From JBBITI01 sp963735055 (GTDB taxonomy: Bacteria > Chloroflexota > Dehalococcoidia > Dehalococcoidales > UBA2162): a stretch of 64,000 bases of DNA. A model generated the notes under the pieces. It made no database searches. It saw only the letters and a program-made list of their open reading frames with translations, and was not told where the DNA came from. Where the stretch lies: assembly GCA_963735055.1 (NCBI GenBank), contig CAVTJN010000015.1, positions 62,001 to 126,000 on the forward strand. Reading direction: 5' to 3'. A program made the position numbers and the translations under genes. This document shows, piece after piece, positions 49,922-59,255 of the stretch. How positions within the stretch are numbered: the first letter of the stretch is position 1; every line of letters starts with the position of its first letter.

Positions 49922-51757
49922 CTACGCCGTCACTTCAACTCTGAAGAACTGCAGGGCATCGCCAACCTGGAAATCGTTGAAATCCTTGAGGGCAATTCCG
50001 GCCTCGAAACCGGCCGCAACCTCCCGGACATCATCTTTGAAGCGCCGCAGGCTCAGAATGGCGGTTTCGGAGAGCATTTTTTCTTTTCGGAACACCCTGA
50101 CCGATGCACCTCGGGCTGCCTTTCCCTCAATGACCCGGACACCGGCAATTCTGGCCCCCTTCCCCGCCGGGAAGACTGCGATAATCTCGGCGCGTCCTTC
50201 GACGACTTCAACCCTCACCGGCGCCAGCATGCCTTTGAGCGCCTTGCTGACATCATCGACCAGGCTGTAGATGACGTCGTAACGCCGGATGCTCACGCCT
50301 TCGTTTTCGGCCAGGCGTTTGGCTCCGGGCTCGGCGTCGGCATTAAAACCAACAATGATTCCCTTGGAGGCTATGGCCAATAGCACATCGCTCTCAGAAA
50401 CGCCACCGCTCCCGCTGCGGATGACGCGCACTTTGACCTCGTCGGTGGACAACTGCTCCAGGGAAGCCTTAATCGGATCGATACTTCCCTGAACGTCCGT
50501 CTTTAGAACGATCGCCAGCTCTTTTACCTTACCGGCGCTGATCTGTTCAAAGAGATTCGCCAGGCTGACCGATCGGGTCGCCGCCTCCTCTTCCTGCTGC
50601 CTCTTTTCGATGATCGCCTTCGCCTGTTGTTCCGAAGCTGCCGCCGCCAGAGTCTCGCCGGCCGGCGGCACCGTGTTCAGACCCAGAATCTCCACCGGGC
50701 TCGACGGGCCCGCCCGCTTCACCTGTTTGCCGGCATCGTTGTACATGGCCTTTAGCCTGCCCCATGAAGTGCCGATGACGATGACGTCACCGACCCTGAG
50801 CATGCCGTTGTGCACCAGCACGGTGGCCACCGGCCCCTTGGTCTTATCAAGTTTGGCTTCGATAACCACGCCGCTTGCTGCTCGGTTGGGATCGCCTTTG
50901 AGATCCGCCATTTCAGCAACGAGCAGGATGTTCTCAAGCAACTCCGGAATGCCTTTGTTCTCTTTGGCCGACACCGGAACGCAGATGGTCTCGCCACCCC
51001 AATCCTCAACGACCAGACCCGCCTCCGCCAATTGCTGCTTGACACGGTCAGGGTTCGCTTCAGGCTTATCTACCTTGTTGAGAGCGACCACGATGGGCAC
51101 GCCCGCCGCCCTCGCGTGGTCGATTGCCTCCAGAGTCTGCGGCATCACCCCGTCATCAGCAGCGACCACCAGGACAGCGATGTCCGTAATCTGGGCGCCG
51201 CGGGCCCGCATGGCCGTGAAGGCCTGGTGGCCTGGAGTATCAAGAAAGGTGATCTTCTGGCCGTTGTAGTCAACCTGGTAGGCGCCGATGTGCTGGGTGA
51301 TCCCGCCCGCCTCAGAGGCGACCACATTGGTCCGGCGGATCGCGTCGAGGAGCTTGGTCTTGCCGTGGTCAACGTGCCCCATGACGGTCACCACCGGGGG
51401 CCGGGGCTTGAGCCCTGCCGTCTCCTTGTCTTGCTGGAGTTGCTGCTTGCGCATCTCCCTGACGGCGCCGGCAGCCTTCCTACCGGACTCGGCCTTCTGC
51501 CGCGCCTCAAAGCCAAGGGCGGTTGCTACGGTTAAGGCCGACTGGAAATCAATTATCTCGTTGATGTTGGCAAAAATCCCGAGCCGCATCAACTGCTTGA
51601 TTATGTCAATAGGACTGGCGTGGAGCGAATCCGCCAGATGCTTGACGCTCATGGTACTGGGCAATTCCACAATCGGGGATGTCACCCCGGCAGTCGCCGC
51701 AGCGCCGCCGGTCTGCACTCCTGTATTCACCGCCTTAATTGGACTAGCCAACGGCAT
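49922..51757 (-). CDS. infB: translation initiation factor IF-2
   Basis: GTPase that brings initiator tRNA to the 30S subunit; 611 residues. An IF2_N domain lies near residue 33 (SVKHLADSLHASPIDIIKQL). G motifs are GHVDHGKT (G1), DTPGHQAFTAM (G3) and NKVDKPEANPD (G4). The N-terminal extension is much shorter than in Escherichia coli. I start at the ATG at 51757, which overlaps the ylxR stop; GGGGAGA precedes it. A TTG at 51766 is the alternative. Confidence 0.95.
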   Translation of the reverse strand: MPLASPIKAVNTGVQTGGAAATAGVTSPIVELPSTMSVKHLADSLHASPIDIIKQLMRLGIFANINEIIDFQSALTVATALGFEARQKAESGRKAAGAVREMRKQQLQQDKETAGLKPRPPVVTVMGHVDHGKTKLLDAIRRTNVVASEAGGITQHIGAYQVDYNGQKITFLDTPGHQAFTAMRARGAQITDIAVLVVAADDGVMPQTLEAIDHARAAGVPIVVALNKVDKPEANPDRVKQQLAEAGLVVEDWGGETICVPVSAKENKGIPELLENILLVAEMADLKGDPNRAASGVVIEAKLDKTKGPVATVLVHNGMLRVGDVIVIGTSWGRLKAMYNDAGKQVKRAGPSSPVEILGLNTVPPAGETLAAAASEQQAKAIIEKRQQEEEAATRSVSLANLFEQISAGKVKELAIVLKTDVQGSIDPIKASLEQLSTDEVKVRVIRSGSGGVSESDVLLAIASKGIIVGFNADAEPGAKRLAENEGVSIRRYDVIYSLVDDVSKALKGMLAPVRVEVVEGRAEIIAVFPAGKGARIAGVRVIEGKAARGASVRVFRKEKMLSETAILSLRRFKDDVREVAAGFEAGIALKDFNDFQVGDALQFFRVEVTA

Positions 51758-52055
51758 TCTCCCCAACCAGGTCTTGCCCTTTCTTCAGCAACTCATCCCG
51801 GTTTTCCCTCGTGATCTTAGTTCTCAACGAATGCTCCAACTTACCGGTGCCGATCCCCGCCTCCCAACACTCCCCCCGAATGCACAGGTACGCCCCGCGT
51901 CCCGCCTTCTTACCGGTAATGTCAATGTCCACCGACCCGTCTGCCATCCGTACCAGACGCACCAGCCCTCTCTTGTCCCCCACCCTACGGCACGACACGC
52001 ACGTTCGCTGAGGCGGGAGCTTTACGGGACCGCTTCTAGAACTCTTCGTCCTCAT
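51744..52055 (-). CDS. ylxR: YlxR family RNA-binding protein
   Basis: Small basic protein of the YlxR/RnpM family, 103 residues, usually between nusA and infB. PQRTCVSCRRVGDKRGLVRLVR and GRGAYLCIRGECWEAGIGTGKLEHSLR are diagnostic. Homologues bind RNA and one modulates RNase P. The ATG at 52055 overlaps the end of nusA by 20 nt. A long upstream open frame in the same phase has no family similarity and is not part of the gene. Confidence 0.85.
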   Translation of the reverse strand: MRTKSSRSGPVKLPPQRTCVSCRRVGDKRGLVRLVRMADGSVDIDITGKKAGRGAYLCIRGECWEAGIGTGKLEHSLRTKITRENRDELLKKGQDLVGENAVG

Positions 52056-53409
52056 CGGTGGAGTAGTCTGCCCCCGTACCAGCCCGGCGCAGCCTCCTGG
52101 CAGCGATATCCTCATCGCTTTCCTTACCGGCAGCACCCTTCTTCTTCTTCTTCTTAGGCTCTGCCTTGGCGGTGGACAGGATGTCTTCGGCGAAGCGAAC
52201 GCTAACTTTCTCCGCCGGCGGCATGGGCGCAACCTGCGGCAGGGAGATGCTTTCAACAGCCATCCCCACCGGCACAGGTTCGGCAACCCCCGCTGCCACC
52301 TCCTCAACAGCCACCACCTCTTCCACAGCCGGCCGGGAGGCTGCCAGTTCCGCTTCCGCAGCGGCTCTTTCAGCCTCAACCACTGAGGCGCTCTTGATGT
52401 CGATGCGCCAACCGGTGAGTTTGGCCGCCAGTCTCACGTTCTGACCTTCTTTTCCAATCGCCAGCGACAACTGACGGTCAGGCACGGTAACCGTCGCCAC
52501 CCCATCGGCGCGGTTTAGTTCAACGCCAACTATCTGAGCCGGATTCAAAGCATTCGCGATGAATGCCCCTGGTTCAGAACTCCAGGCGACCACATCTATC
52601 TTCTCACCATTGAGTTCGCCCACAATATTCTGAATCCTGATGCCCCGCAACCCCACACAGCACCCCACAGGATCGACGCCTTCTTGACGTGCCGCCACGG
52701 CCACCTTGCTGCGAGACCCGGCTTCACGGGCGATGGCCTTCACTTCGACCACCCCGGCGTGAATCTCCGGGACCTCAACTTCAAACAGACGCCGCACCAG
52801 GTCCGGGTGCGAACGGGATACTACAACCCTGGGTCCTTTGGCCGTTTTGGCAACTTCCACAATGTTGACTTTGAGCCGCTGCCCGACCCGGTACCGTTCC
52901 CCGGGGACCTGCTCCATGGCCGGCAATGCGGCCTCGGTCCTTCCAATGTCCACCAGTACTTGACGCGGTTCGATTCGCTGCACCAGGCCGCTGACGACAC
53001 TACCTTCGCGACCCGCGTACTCTTCTATGATCGCACTGTGTTCGGCTTCGTGGAGCCGCTGCAGGATGACCTGCTTGGCCGTCTGCGCCGCGATTCTTCC
53101 CGCATTTGCCGGCGTTGACTCAACCTGAACGTTTTGTCCCAACTCAGCATCCGCTTTCAAACGGCGAGCTTCGGCCAGCGTAATCTCCGCTCGAGGATCA
53201 GTCACCGTCTCGACAACCATCTTCTCCGCCCACACCTGGACTTTACCCGTCGCCTGACTGATCTTGACGGATATGTTCTGGTTCAGGGTAAAGGCATCCT
53301 TGCGGTAAGCCGATACCAAAGCAGCTTCCACAGCAGCTATTACAACATCTTTAGGCAGATTCTTTTCAGCCGAGAGCTGGGTGATGGCGAGGATGAAATC
53401 ACTCTTCAT
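52036..53409 (-). CDS. nusA: transcription termination/antitermination factor NusA
   Basis: RNA-polymerase-binding elongation factor, 457 residues. Order: N-terminal domain, S1 domain (GSVVSGLVQRIEPRQVLVDIG near residue 135), then two KH domains (VDPVGCCVGLRGIRIQNIVGEL near residue 245). The Ala/Glu-rich C-terminus ends in a Lys-rich (KKKKKG) and acidic DEDEEF tail. rimP, usually upstream, is absent from this locus. The leader contains an intrinsic terminator, which fits autoregulation. Confidence 0.95.
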   Translation of the reverse strand: MKSDFILAITQLSAEKNLPKDVVIAAVEAALVSAYRKDAFTLNQNISVKISQATGKVQVWAEKMVVETVTDPRAEITLAEARRLKADAELGQNVQVESTPANAGRIAAQTAKQVILQRLHEAEHSAIIEEYAGREGSVVSGLVQRIEPRQVLVDIGRTEAALPAMEQVPGERYRVGQRLKVNIVEVAKTAKGPRVVVSRSHPDLVRRLFEVEVPEIHAGVVEVKAIAREAGSRSKVAVAARQEGVDPVGCCVGLRGIRIQNIVGELNGEKIDVVAWSSEPGAFIANALNPAQIVGVELNRADGVATVTVPDRQLSLAIGKEGQNVRLAAKLTGWRIDIKSASVVEAERAAAEAELAASRPAVEEVVAVEEVAAGVAEPVPVGMAVESISLPQVAPMPPAEKVSVRFAEDILSTAKAEPKKKKKKGAAGKESDEDIAARRLRRAGTGADYSTDEDEEF

Positions 53410-53457
53410 CTGGGGCCAGACCCTCCATTACGTTTTCCAGCATAACAAAAACCAAAA

Positions 53458-53478
53458 GAGTGGGAACCAACCCCACTC
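53458..53478 (-). terminator. intrinsic terminator in the nusA leader
   Basis: Minus-strand stem of 7 bp (GAGTGGG with CCCACTC; 53458-53464 and 53472-53478), loop of 7, followed by TTTTGGTTTTTGTT. It lies between the nusA promoter and the nusA start codon. Confidence 0.7.
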
Positions 53479-53491
53479 AGTCACTGCGCTA

Positions 53492-53520
53492 AATATATCA
53501 CAACTTGATATTAATAGCAA
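53492..53520 (-). promoter_or_regulatory. promoter of the nusA operon
   Basis: Minus-strand TTGCTA (53515-53520) and TATATT (53492-53497, 5 of 6) with 17 nt spacing, in a locally AT-rich stretch. Confidence 0.6.
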
Positions 53521-53596
53521 GTTTTAAGAGGCGGACCGCACCTGCCGAAGGGAGCGGGGCATTGTCGCTCTTCTGACCGGAAATGAGGGGACCGGA

Positions 53597-54965
53597 TCAA
53601 TGTCGGTCTTTATGGACCCGGGCGTTTCGCACCGACCACCATTGCCTCAGCCGGGCGGCGATCGTCTTCTCGTAGCCCTGCTCACCGGGAACGTAGAACT
53701 GCTTGCCCTGGACAGATTCCGGAAGATAACTCTCGGACACGAAATGCCCCTCATAGTCGTGTGGATACTTGTATCCCGCCCCGTACCCCAGGCCTTTCAT
53801 CAGCCCGGTCGCCGCATTTCGCAGGTGCAGCGGCACCGGCTCCCCGTACCCCCGCTTGACCTCTTCCTGGACCCGGGAATAGGCAGTGTATAGGGCGTTG
53901 CTCTTGGGCGCCGTCGCCATGTAGACCACGGATTCGGCCAGGGCCAGGTTTCCCTCAGGCAGGCCGATGAAATGAACGGCTTGTTGCGCCGCCATCGCCA
54001 CCGTCAGGGCCTGCGGATCTGCCAGTCCAACGTCTTCAGAGGCAAAGCGGACCACGCGCCGGGCGATATACAAGGGGTCTTCACCCCCCTCCAGCATCCG
54101 CCCCAGCCAGTACGAGCGCGGCATCCGGATCCGAGCCCCGCATCGACTTATGCAAAGCCGAAATAAGATCGTAATGCTGGTCTCCCGCCCGGTCATACCG
54201 CAGCGCCGGGTGCTGCACCGCGTCTTCGACCGTCGCAAGCTGTACGATCCGCTTCCCCTCGGGATCGGGAGGAGTCGCCATCACCGCGATTTCCAGGGCG
54301 TTGAGCGCTATCCGGGCATCGCCTCTGGATATGCCGATGAGATGATCGCCTGCCGTCTTCTCCAGTTCGACGTTGAACAGGCCCAATCCCCGCGTCTTGT
54401 CCTTCAATGCCCGGTCAATGATGGCGGCAATCTGTTCTCCGGTCAGCGCCTCCAACGTCAACACCTGGCTCCGGGACAGGAGCGGTGAGGTTACTTCAAA
54501 AGAGGGGTTCTCAGTAGTGGCGCCGATCAGCGTGACCGTCCCATCCTCGACAAAGGGCAGGATGGCGTCCTGCTGGGCCTTGTTAAAACGATGAATTTCG
54601 TCAATGAAGAGAATTGTCCTTGAACTTTGGGTGCTTCGCCGCTTCCTGGCCTCATCAACGATCCTGCGAAGGTCAGCTACCCCGGCGCTGACCGCACTCA
54701 CCGCCGCGAAGGACGAATTGGTGGTATTGGCAATGACATTGGCCAGTGTGGTCTTACCGCTTCCCGGTGGCCCCCAGAGGATCATCGATGGCAGCCGGCC
54801 CGCCTCCAGGGCTTTCCTCAGTACCCGTCCCGGACCGATGACATGGTCCTGCCCCACGTATTCGCTGAGGTTAGCCGGCCTCATCCTCGCCGCCAGCGGC
54901 GCCGACGTCAGCTGGATGTCATCAGCTTGACGCCCAAACATGTCCCGGCTATTCTCTTCGACCAT
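53597..54965 (-). CDS. rarA: replication-associated recombination protein A (RarA/MgsA), split by a 1-nt insertion
   Basis: AAA+ ATPase acting at stalled replication forks. ILWGPPGSGKTTLAN near residue 63 is Walker A and TILFIDEIHRFNKAQQDA is Walker B with sensor. RarA-type LYIARRVVRFASEDVGLADP and MATAPKSNALYTAY lie in the C-terminal part. The first frame ends ...SDPDAAL and the second resumes YWLGRMLEGGEDPLYIARR. Removing one C (plus strand) at 54113 joins them into 455 residues, the usual length. The stop is 53597 and the start 54965, 2 bp past the nitroreductase stop. Confidence 0.85.
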
Positions 54966-54967
54966 TA

Positions 54968-55537
54968 CTACCTCAAGATGAGGTCTTCCAGCCGGCGCTT
55001 GGGAACGTGGTGCACGCTTTTCTCGTCGCGCCAGTAGGTCGTCTTACCGTCGGGGCCGACCGTCTCCAGCACCACCTTTTCCTTCGGCTTACCCATCGCG
55101 AGGACGAGCAAGATTTCGTACTTGGCCGGTATCTTGAGGGCGGCACGCAGGTTGTCCTTGTTTGCCGAGCCCAGCATCACTCCACCCAGACCCTTCTCCA
55201 CCGCCCCCAGCAGAATGCTCTGGGCAGCGATACCGTGGTCACACCCGAAGCTCTGGCTTATCTCGGTGTCGCCCAGGATGATGATGTACGCGGTAGGACG
55301 CTCCCCTTCGACCGGACCTTGCCAGCTGAGTTGCCGGGCGAACCCGACTGTCTTGAAGATGAGAGCGTTCCTCTCCGGTTCCACCGACAGCATGAACTTC
55401 AACGGCTGGCGGTTCGCCGCCGTCGCCGAACACCGGGCCAGCTCCACCAGGTCCAATAGCGTTGTCTCGTCCACACGGACACTCTCGTCAAACCGGCGGA
55501 AGCTGCGGTTATTCATTACCAGATCTTTGATAGTCAT
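54968..55537 (-). CDS. nitroreductase family flavoprotein
   Basis: FMN-dependent oxidoreductase of the nitroreductase superfamily, 189 residues. NNRSFRRFDES near residue 9 is the FMN phosphate-binding arm and ARCSATAANRQPLKF near residue 36 the flavin contact. CDHGIAAQSILLGAVEKGLGG near residue 98 is the conserved helix. Physiological substrate unknown. rarA begins 2 bp downstream. Confidence 0.85.
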   Translation of the reverse strand: MTIKDLVMNNRSFRRFDESVRVDETTLLDLVELARCSATAANRQPLKFMLSVEPERNALIFKTVGFARQLSWQGPVEGERPTAYIIILGDTEISQSFGCDHGIAAQSILLGAVEKGLGGVMLGSANKDNLRAALKIPAKYEILLVLAMGKPKEKVVLETVGPDGKTTYWRDEKSVHHVPKRRLEDLILR

Positions 55538-55627
55538 CTCGTCCCTCTCTTCGTCTCTAAATTTAAACTAGCCTGGCGGTGTTTGCACTCAAACGTCCCA
55601 TGCCGGCCGTCCCTCAGGTGGCCGTCG

Positions 55628-55924
55628 TCACCCGGGGACCCAGATCTTGTTGGCCGCGATAAGTTCGGCGTCGGCGGGGAGGGGAAGCGGAATCGCCGAC
55701 CTGGCGTAGAAAATGAACCCCCGGTAGGAGGTGAGATATTGATAGTTCTGTCTGAACATGCCGCCGGTGGCAGCAATGACCAGCGGACGGCTCGTCTTGG
55801 AAAGCAGGTAGAGAAAATCGTCAGGGTTGACGCTAACGATGGCCCCTGAAGCCTTGATTGCCTGGGCGATAGCCGCCGCCCGGGATACCGCCGCGGCGGC
55901 CGCGTCACCGCTTGCGTAGGCCAT
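55628..55924 (-). CDS. hypothetical protein
   Basis: Not recognised. A 98-residue protein with an Ala-rich N-terminal helix (DAAAAAVSRAAAIAQAIKAS) and a C-terminal hydrophobic beta-rich part with YLTSYRGFIFYARS. No membrane span or signal is certain. The AGGAAG-like site before the ATG is good. It sits 69 bp after the MEMO1-AMMECR1 gene on the same strand and could be co-transcribed. Confidence 0.5.
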   Translation of the reverse strand: MAYASGDAAAAAVSRAAAIAQAIKASGAIVSVNPDDFLYLLSKTSRPLVIAATGGMFRQNYQYLTSYRGFIFYARSAIPLPLPADAELIAANKIWVPG

Positions 55925-55993
55925 GTTGGCTCTTCCTCCCCCTGATTATTCGCGTGTCACCGGGCTCATCTTCGTTTGGGCGGCCGGTCCGGA

Positions 55994-57301
55994 TCACTTG
56001 TACCGCTTGACTTCAAAGCGGTAGAGGCTGACATCTTCGCCCGGGGCGATGCCCGCCTTCTGGCGGCAAATATCCATCTGTTGCTCCACGCTGTCCACTC
56101 CTTCCAGATCAGGCAGCAGAAGCCCCTTGCGCCATCCACTCTCTACTATAACACCGTATTTCTTCGGATCAAGAACGGCTTTGTCTGCAACCGGAACGGG
56201 AGACGTCAAAACGTCGACGCTGTAATCGAGATCTCTCAGCTCGTGCTTTCTTATCGGCGAAAACCGGGGATCGCGGGTTGCGGCACTCACCGCGTTGGCG
56301 ACTATCTCCGTGGCCACATTATCGGTCTGTGGCTCGAACGTCCCGATGCAGCCTCGCAGCGCCCCGTGCTTGTGAATCGAGACAAACACCCCGGCGCGCT
56401 CCCGCATCTCCGGAGTCAGTTGATCAGCCTCAGGTGTCTTCCCCTCGCCGACGTACATTTCGACGGTTCGGCGGGCCAGGCTCGCCAGTGCCGACATCGG
56501 CAGGACCATGATCCCGGCATAGCCGACTACGCTTGAATAGTCGCCGCCCGCGTCTCCGCTCGTCTGGTACCTGACCAACTCCGCTCGCCCCGCCCCGAGC
56601 TCTTTGGCAGCCGCCAGCATGCTCACCGCCGGGCCATATCCACACATCGTTATGTCAAACCGGGCCACTCTCTTCAGCAACTCGTCCTCATCAAGGTCCA
56701 GAATCGCCTGGACTGCCTGAGCATCCTTTGTCTTTGCCGATTCCGCCGTCTCATAGTGCGTCATGTCGCTCGATGCGATAATTACGGCCTCCCGCCCGAG
56801 TGCTCTCAGCGCGGCCGCAATCTCCCGGCCGATTTCCTTGTACGTCTCCCCGTTTGCCTGGCCAAGGACCAGGGGCACGAGCTTCAGGTCTTTGCGAAAA
56901 TACTGAAGAAACGGCAACTGGACCTCAATGGCGTGTTCGAAGGCATGGGCGGCGGCGTCGTCCTCGAGATAGCGCGAGTTCTCCAAAATACGTCCGGCAA
57001 GTTCTGAATCAACTTCCACCTGACCCAGGGGCGTCTTCCATGAGCCTTCACCCATCAGGCTGAACAGCTTGCCCCTGCCCGTGTGGTTGGGGCAGATAAT
57101 GACGACCGTTTCCTTCAGCCGCACCCGGGATAATACCGCGCCAACCACCGGCCCCGAGTAGACGTAGCCGGCATGTGGCAAGACTAGCCCGATGACCTCC
57201 ACCTTCTCGGCAGCATCGTCAACCATCCCCTTTATCAGGTTCCGGAGTTGGGTAGGTGAAGCCGGATAGAATTGCCCGGCGACTACCGGTTGTCTTACCA
57301 T
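55994..57301 (-). CDS. MEMO1-AMMECR1 fusion protein (AmmeMemoRadiSam B+A)
   Basis: A 435-residue fusion of two uncharacterised enzyme-like domains. Residues 1-270 are a MEMO1/dioxygenase-like domain with GLVLPHAGYVYSG near residue 39, CPNHTG, and SSDMTHYE near residue 175, the conserved metal-type His/Asp positions. Residues about 275-435 are an AMMECR1 domain with VFVSIHKHGALRGCIG near residue 325. Start at 57301 overlaps the stop of the upstream radical SAM gene by one base (TAATG), and GGAGGAGGG precedes it. The shared operon defines the AMMECR1-MEMO1-radical SAM system, whose reaction is unknown. Confidence 0.85.
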   Translation of the reverse strand: MVRQPVVAGQFYPASPTQLRNLIKGMVDDAAEKVEVIGLVLPHAGYVYSGPVVGAVLSRVRLKETVVIICPNHTGRGKLFSLMGEGSWKTPLGQVEVDSELAGRILENSRYLEDDAAAHAFEHAIEVQLPFLQYFRKDLKLVPLVLGQANGETYKEIGREIAAALRALGREAVIIASSDMTHYETAESAKTKDAQAVQAILDLDEDELLKRVARFDITMCGYGPAVSMLAAAKELGAGRAELVRYQTSGDAGGDYSSVVGYAGIMVLPMSALASLARRTVEMYVGEGKTPEADQLTPEMRERAGVFVSIHKHGALRGCIGTFEPQTDNVATEIVANAVSAATRDPRFSPIRKHELRDLDYSVDVLTSPVPVADKAVLDPKKYGVIVESGWRKGLLLPDLEGVDSVEQQMDICRQKAGIAPGEDVSLYRFEVKRYK

Positions 57302-58330
57302 TACTTCCCTCCTCCGGAGAGCCGGACGTTCAGGTCCGCCCCGCAGTGGCGGCACCGCGTACCGTCCACCCCTGTAACTTGGGTCTCATACCCGTGTCGC
57401 TCAATTACCGTTTTGCCGCAAGAATAGCAGACTGTGTCTTCGCTGCGGTGACCGGGCACATTGCCAACGTAGACAAACTTGAGTCCGATCTGTCGCCCCA
57501 TTTCCAGTGGCGTGTTCCAGCGTCTGCACCGGAGTGGCGGGATATCCCTGCAGATTGTGGTTCGGGTAGAACCGGGTCAAATGCCACGGGGTGAGCTCAC
57601 CCAGTTCATCCCGGATCCACGTGGCGATGCCGCGCAGTTGCCCGTCGTCATCGTTCATACCCGGAATGACGTTGGTCACTACCTCGACATGCATGTTCCA
57701 CTTCTGCTTCGCCCTTGCCGACGTCTTCAGCAGCTCGCGCCAGTGAAACACCTTCGCCAGATCCCGATAGAACTTGTCGGAGAAGCCCTTGACATCCACC
57801 CGCCAGGCATCCAGGTAGGGCCCGATCATATCCAGCGCCTCCTGGGTGGCGTAGCCGTTGGTTACGTAGACCGTATACAGGCCTTTTTCTTTTGCCAGCC
57901 GGGCTGAATCCAGCGTGTACTCGAACCAGACCGCCGGCTCGTTGTAGGTCCAGGCCACTCCACGGCAATTATTCGCTATCGCCAGGCCGATTTCAGCCTC
58001 AGGAGACAGTTCCCGGCAGGCGCCAATGGCCCGACTGTCCGCCATCGCAATCTCCCAGTTCTGGCAGTGTTTGCAGTGGAAATTGCAGCCGAGCGTCCCC
58101 AGCGAAAAGACGGCGCTGCCGGGAAAGAAATGGAACAGCGGTTTCTTTTCGATCGGGTCAGCCGCCATCGATGAAACGAGGGCGTAGTTCAGGTTGAACA
58201 GCAGACCATCCCGGTTCTGGTACATGCCGCACACGCCATATTTACCGGGAGCGATCCGGCAATGCCACTGGCACGTATGGCACCGCGTCATCGATTCAGG
58301 GAGTCTCTCGTAGAGCAATGCTTCGCGCAC
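57301..58330 (-). CDS. amrS: AmmeMemoRadiSam system radical SAM enzyme, split by a 1-nt insertion
   Basis: Radical SAM enzyme of the AMMECR1-MEMO1-radical SAM set, about 342 residues once corrected. CNFHCKHCQNW near residue 82 is the [4Fe-4S]/AdoMet motif, and CHTCQWHCRI at residues 17-26 is the conserved N-terminal metal site. The first frame ends ...QTLEHATG. An extra A in an AAA run near 57502 shifts the end, and the other frame resumes MGRQIGLKFVYVGNVPGH. The tail carries CYSCGKTV and CRHCGADLN, a zinc-ribbon type pair. Intact frames otherwise overlap the fusion gene. Confidence 0.85.
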
Positions 58331-58427
58331 TACTTACCTCCCCCTTTTGTTAGATTATAGCACCCGGGACGGCCGGCGTTGACATCTCCCGGCCCGTAAC
58401 CTAGAGTAAATGCCCAGGAGGCGAAAT

Positions 58428-59177
58428 ATGGAACTCAAGACCCTGAAGTTCGACCTTGCCGATGGCGTCGCCGTGATCACCCTCAACCGTCCCGAGAAGC
58501 AGAACGCCTTGAGCCCCGGGCTGTTCCGCGAGTTGTCCCATTGCCTGGATGAGGCGTCGGAGAATCGCGAGGTGGCCGCTCTCATTATCACCGGCGGGGA
58601 GCGCGTCTTCTCGGCCGGCATGGATATCGCTGAGATGGTCCAACTACCTCCATCTGAGATTCGCTCCTTCTGGACCTTCGGCTACAACCAGACCTACGAG
58701 AAGATAGGCAAGTTCCGCGTGCCCGTTATTGCCGCCGCCGGCGGCTACACGCTGGCCGGCGGTTTCGACCTGGCCATAAGCTGCGACTTCCGCATTGCCT
58801 CCGAGACCGCAAAGTTCGGCCAGCTCGAGGTTAACGTTGGTCTGACTCCCGGCATTGAGCGCCTCTGGCGACTGGTTGGCCTCAGCCGCGCCAAGTATCT
58901 CGGCCTTACTGGCGAGATCATCGATGTTCATGAGGCTTACCGTATCGGCCTCGTCGACCGGGTCGTAAAGTCCAATGAGCTCTTACCGCAGGCTCTCGCC
59001 TTCGCCCGAAAGTTCGTCGGCAAGCCGCGCGAATCACTGGAGATGGCCAAGCAGTCCTATCGGGCGGTACTGGACATGGACCACCAGGCCGCCATTGACT
59101 GGGAAACACTGTTGCTTTCCCGGCTCATGGAAGGGACCGATGCACGCGCCATAATGAGACGATTCCTGAAGAAATAG
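58428..59177 (+). CDS. enoyl-CoA hydratase/isomerase family protein
   Basis: Crotonase-fold acyl-CoA enzyme, 249 residues, beta-oxidation or aromatic acid degradation type. GGERVFSAGMDIAEM near residue 62 is the oxyanion-loop region and AAGGYTLAGGFDLAISCDFRIAS near residue 105 is the CoA-binding helix. The usual catalytic Glu near GGG-[E] is replaced by Asp in GGFDLA, but the second Glu (GQLEVN, about residue 139) is kept. It could be hydratase, isomerase or another crotonase. AGGAGG precedes the ATG at 58428. Confidence 0.85.
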   Translation: MELKTLKFDLADGVAVITLNRPEKQNALSPGLFRELSHCLDEASENREVAALIITGGERVFSAGMDIAEMVQLPPSEIRSFWTFGYNQTYEKIGKFRVPVIAAAGGYTLAGGFDLAISCDFRIASETAKFGQLEVNVGLTPGIERLWRLVGLSRAKYLGLTGEIIDVHEAYRIGLVDRVVKSNELLPQALAFARKFVGKPRESLEMAKQSYRAVLDMDHQAAIDWETLLLSRLMEGTDARAIMRRFLKK

Positions 59178-59240
59178 CCTGACCGGGGATCACCCCCGCA
59201 GCCGCCTCACTGGCCGCCGTCTCGCCGCGGCGGTATACGG

Positions 59241-59246
59241 TATAAT
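59241..59246 (+). promoter_or_regulatory. -10 element of the rnpB promoter
   Basis: A perfect TATAAT 10 nt before the 5' stem of the RNase P RNA. No convincing -35 is present at 16-18 nt spacing. Confidence 0.5.
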
Positions 59247-59255
59247 GAGGATGCA

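Noticed and set aside
52056..52379. N-terminal extension of the YlxR frame
   Set aside because: This stretch lies entirely inside nusA in another frame; only the part from 52055 matches the YlxR family.
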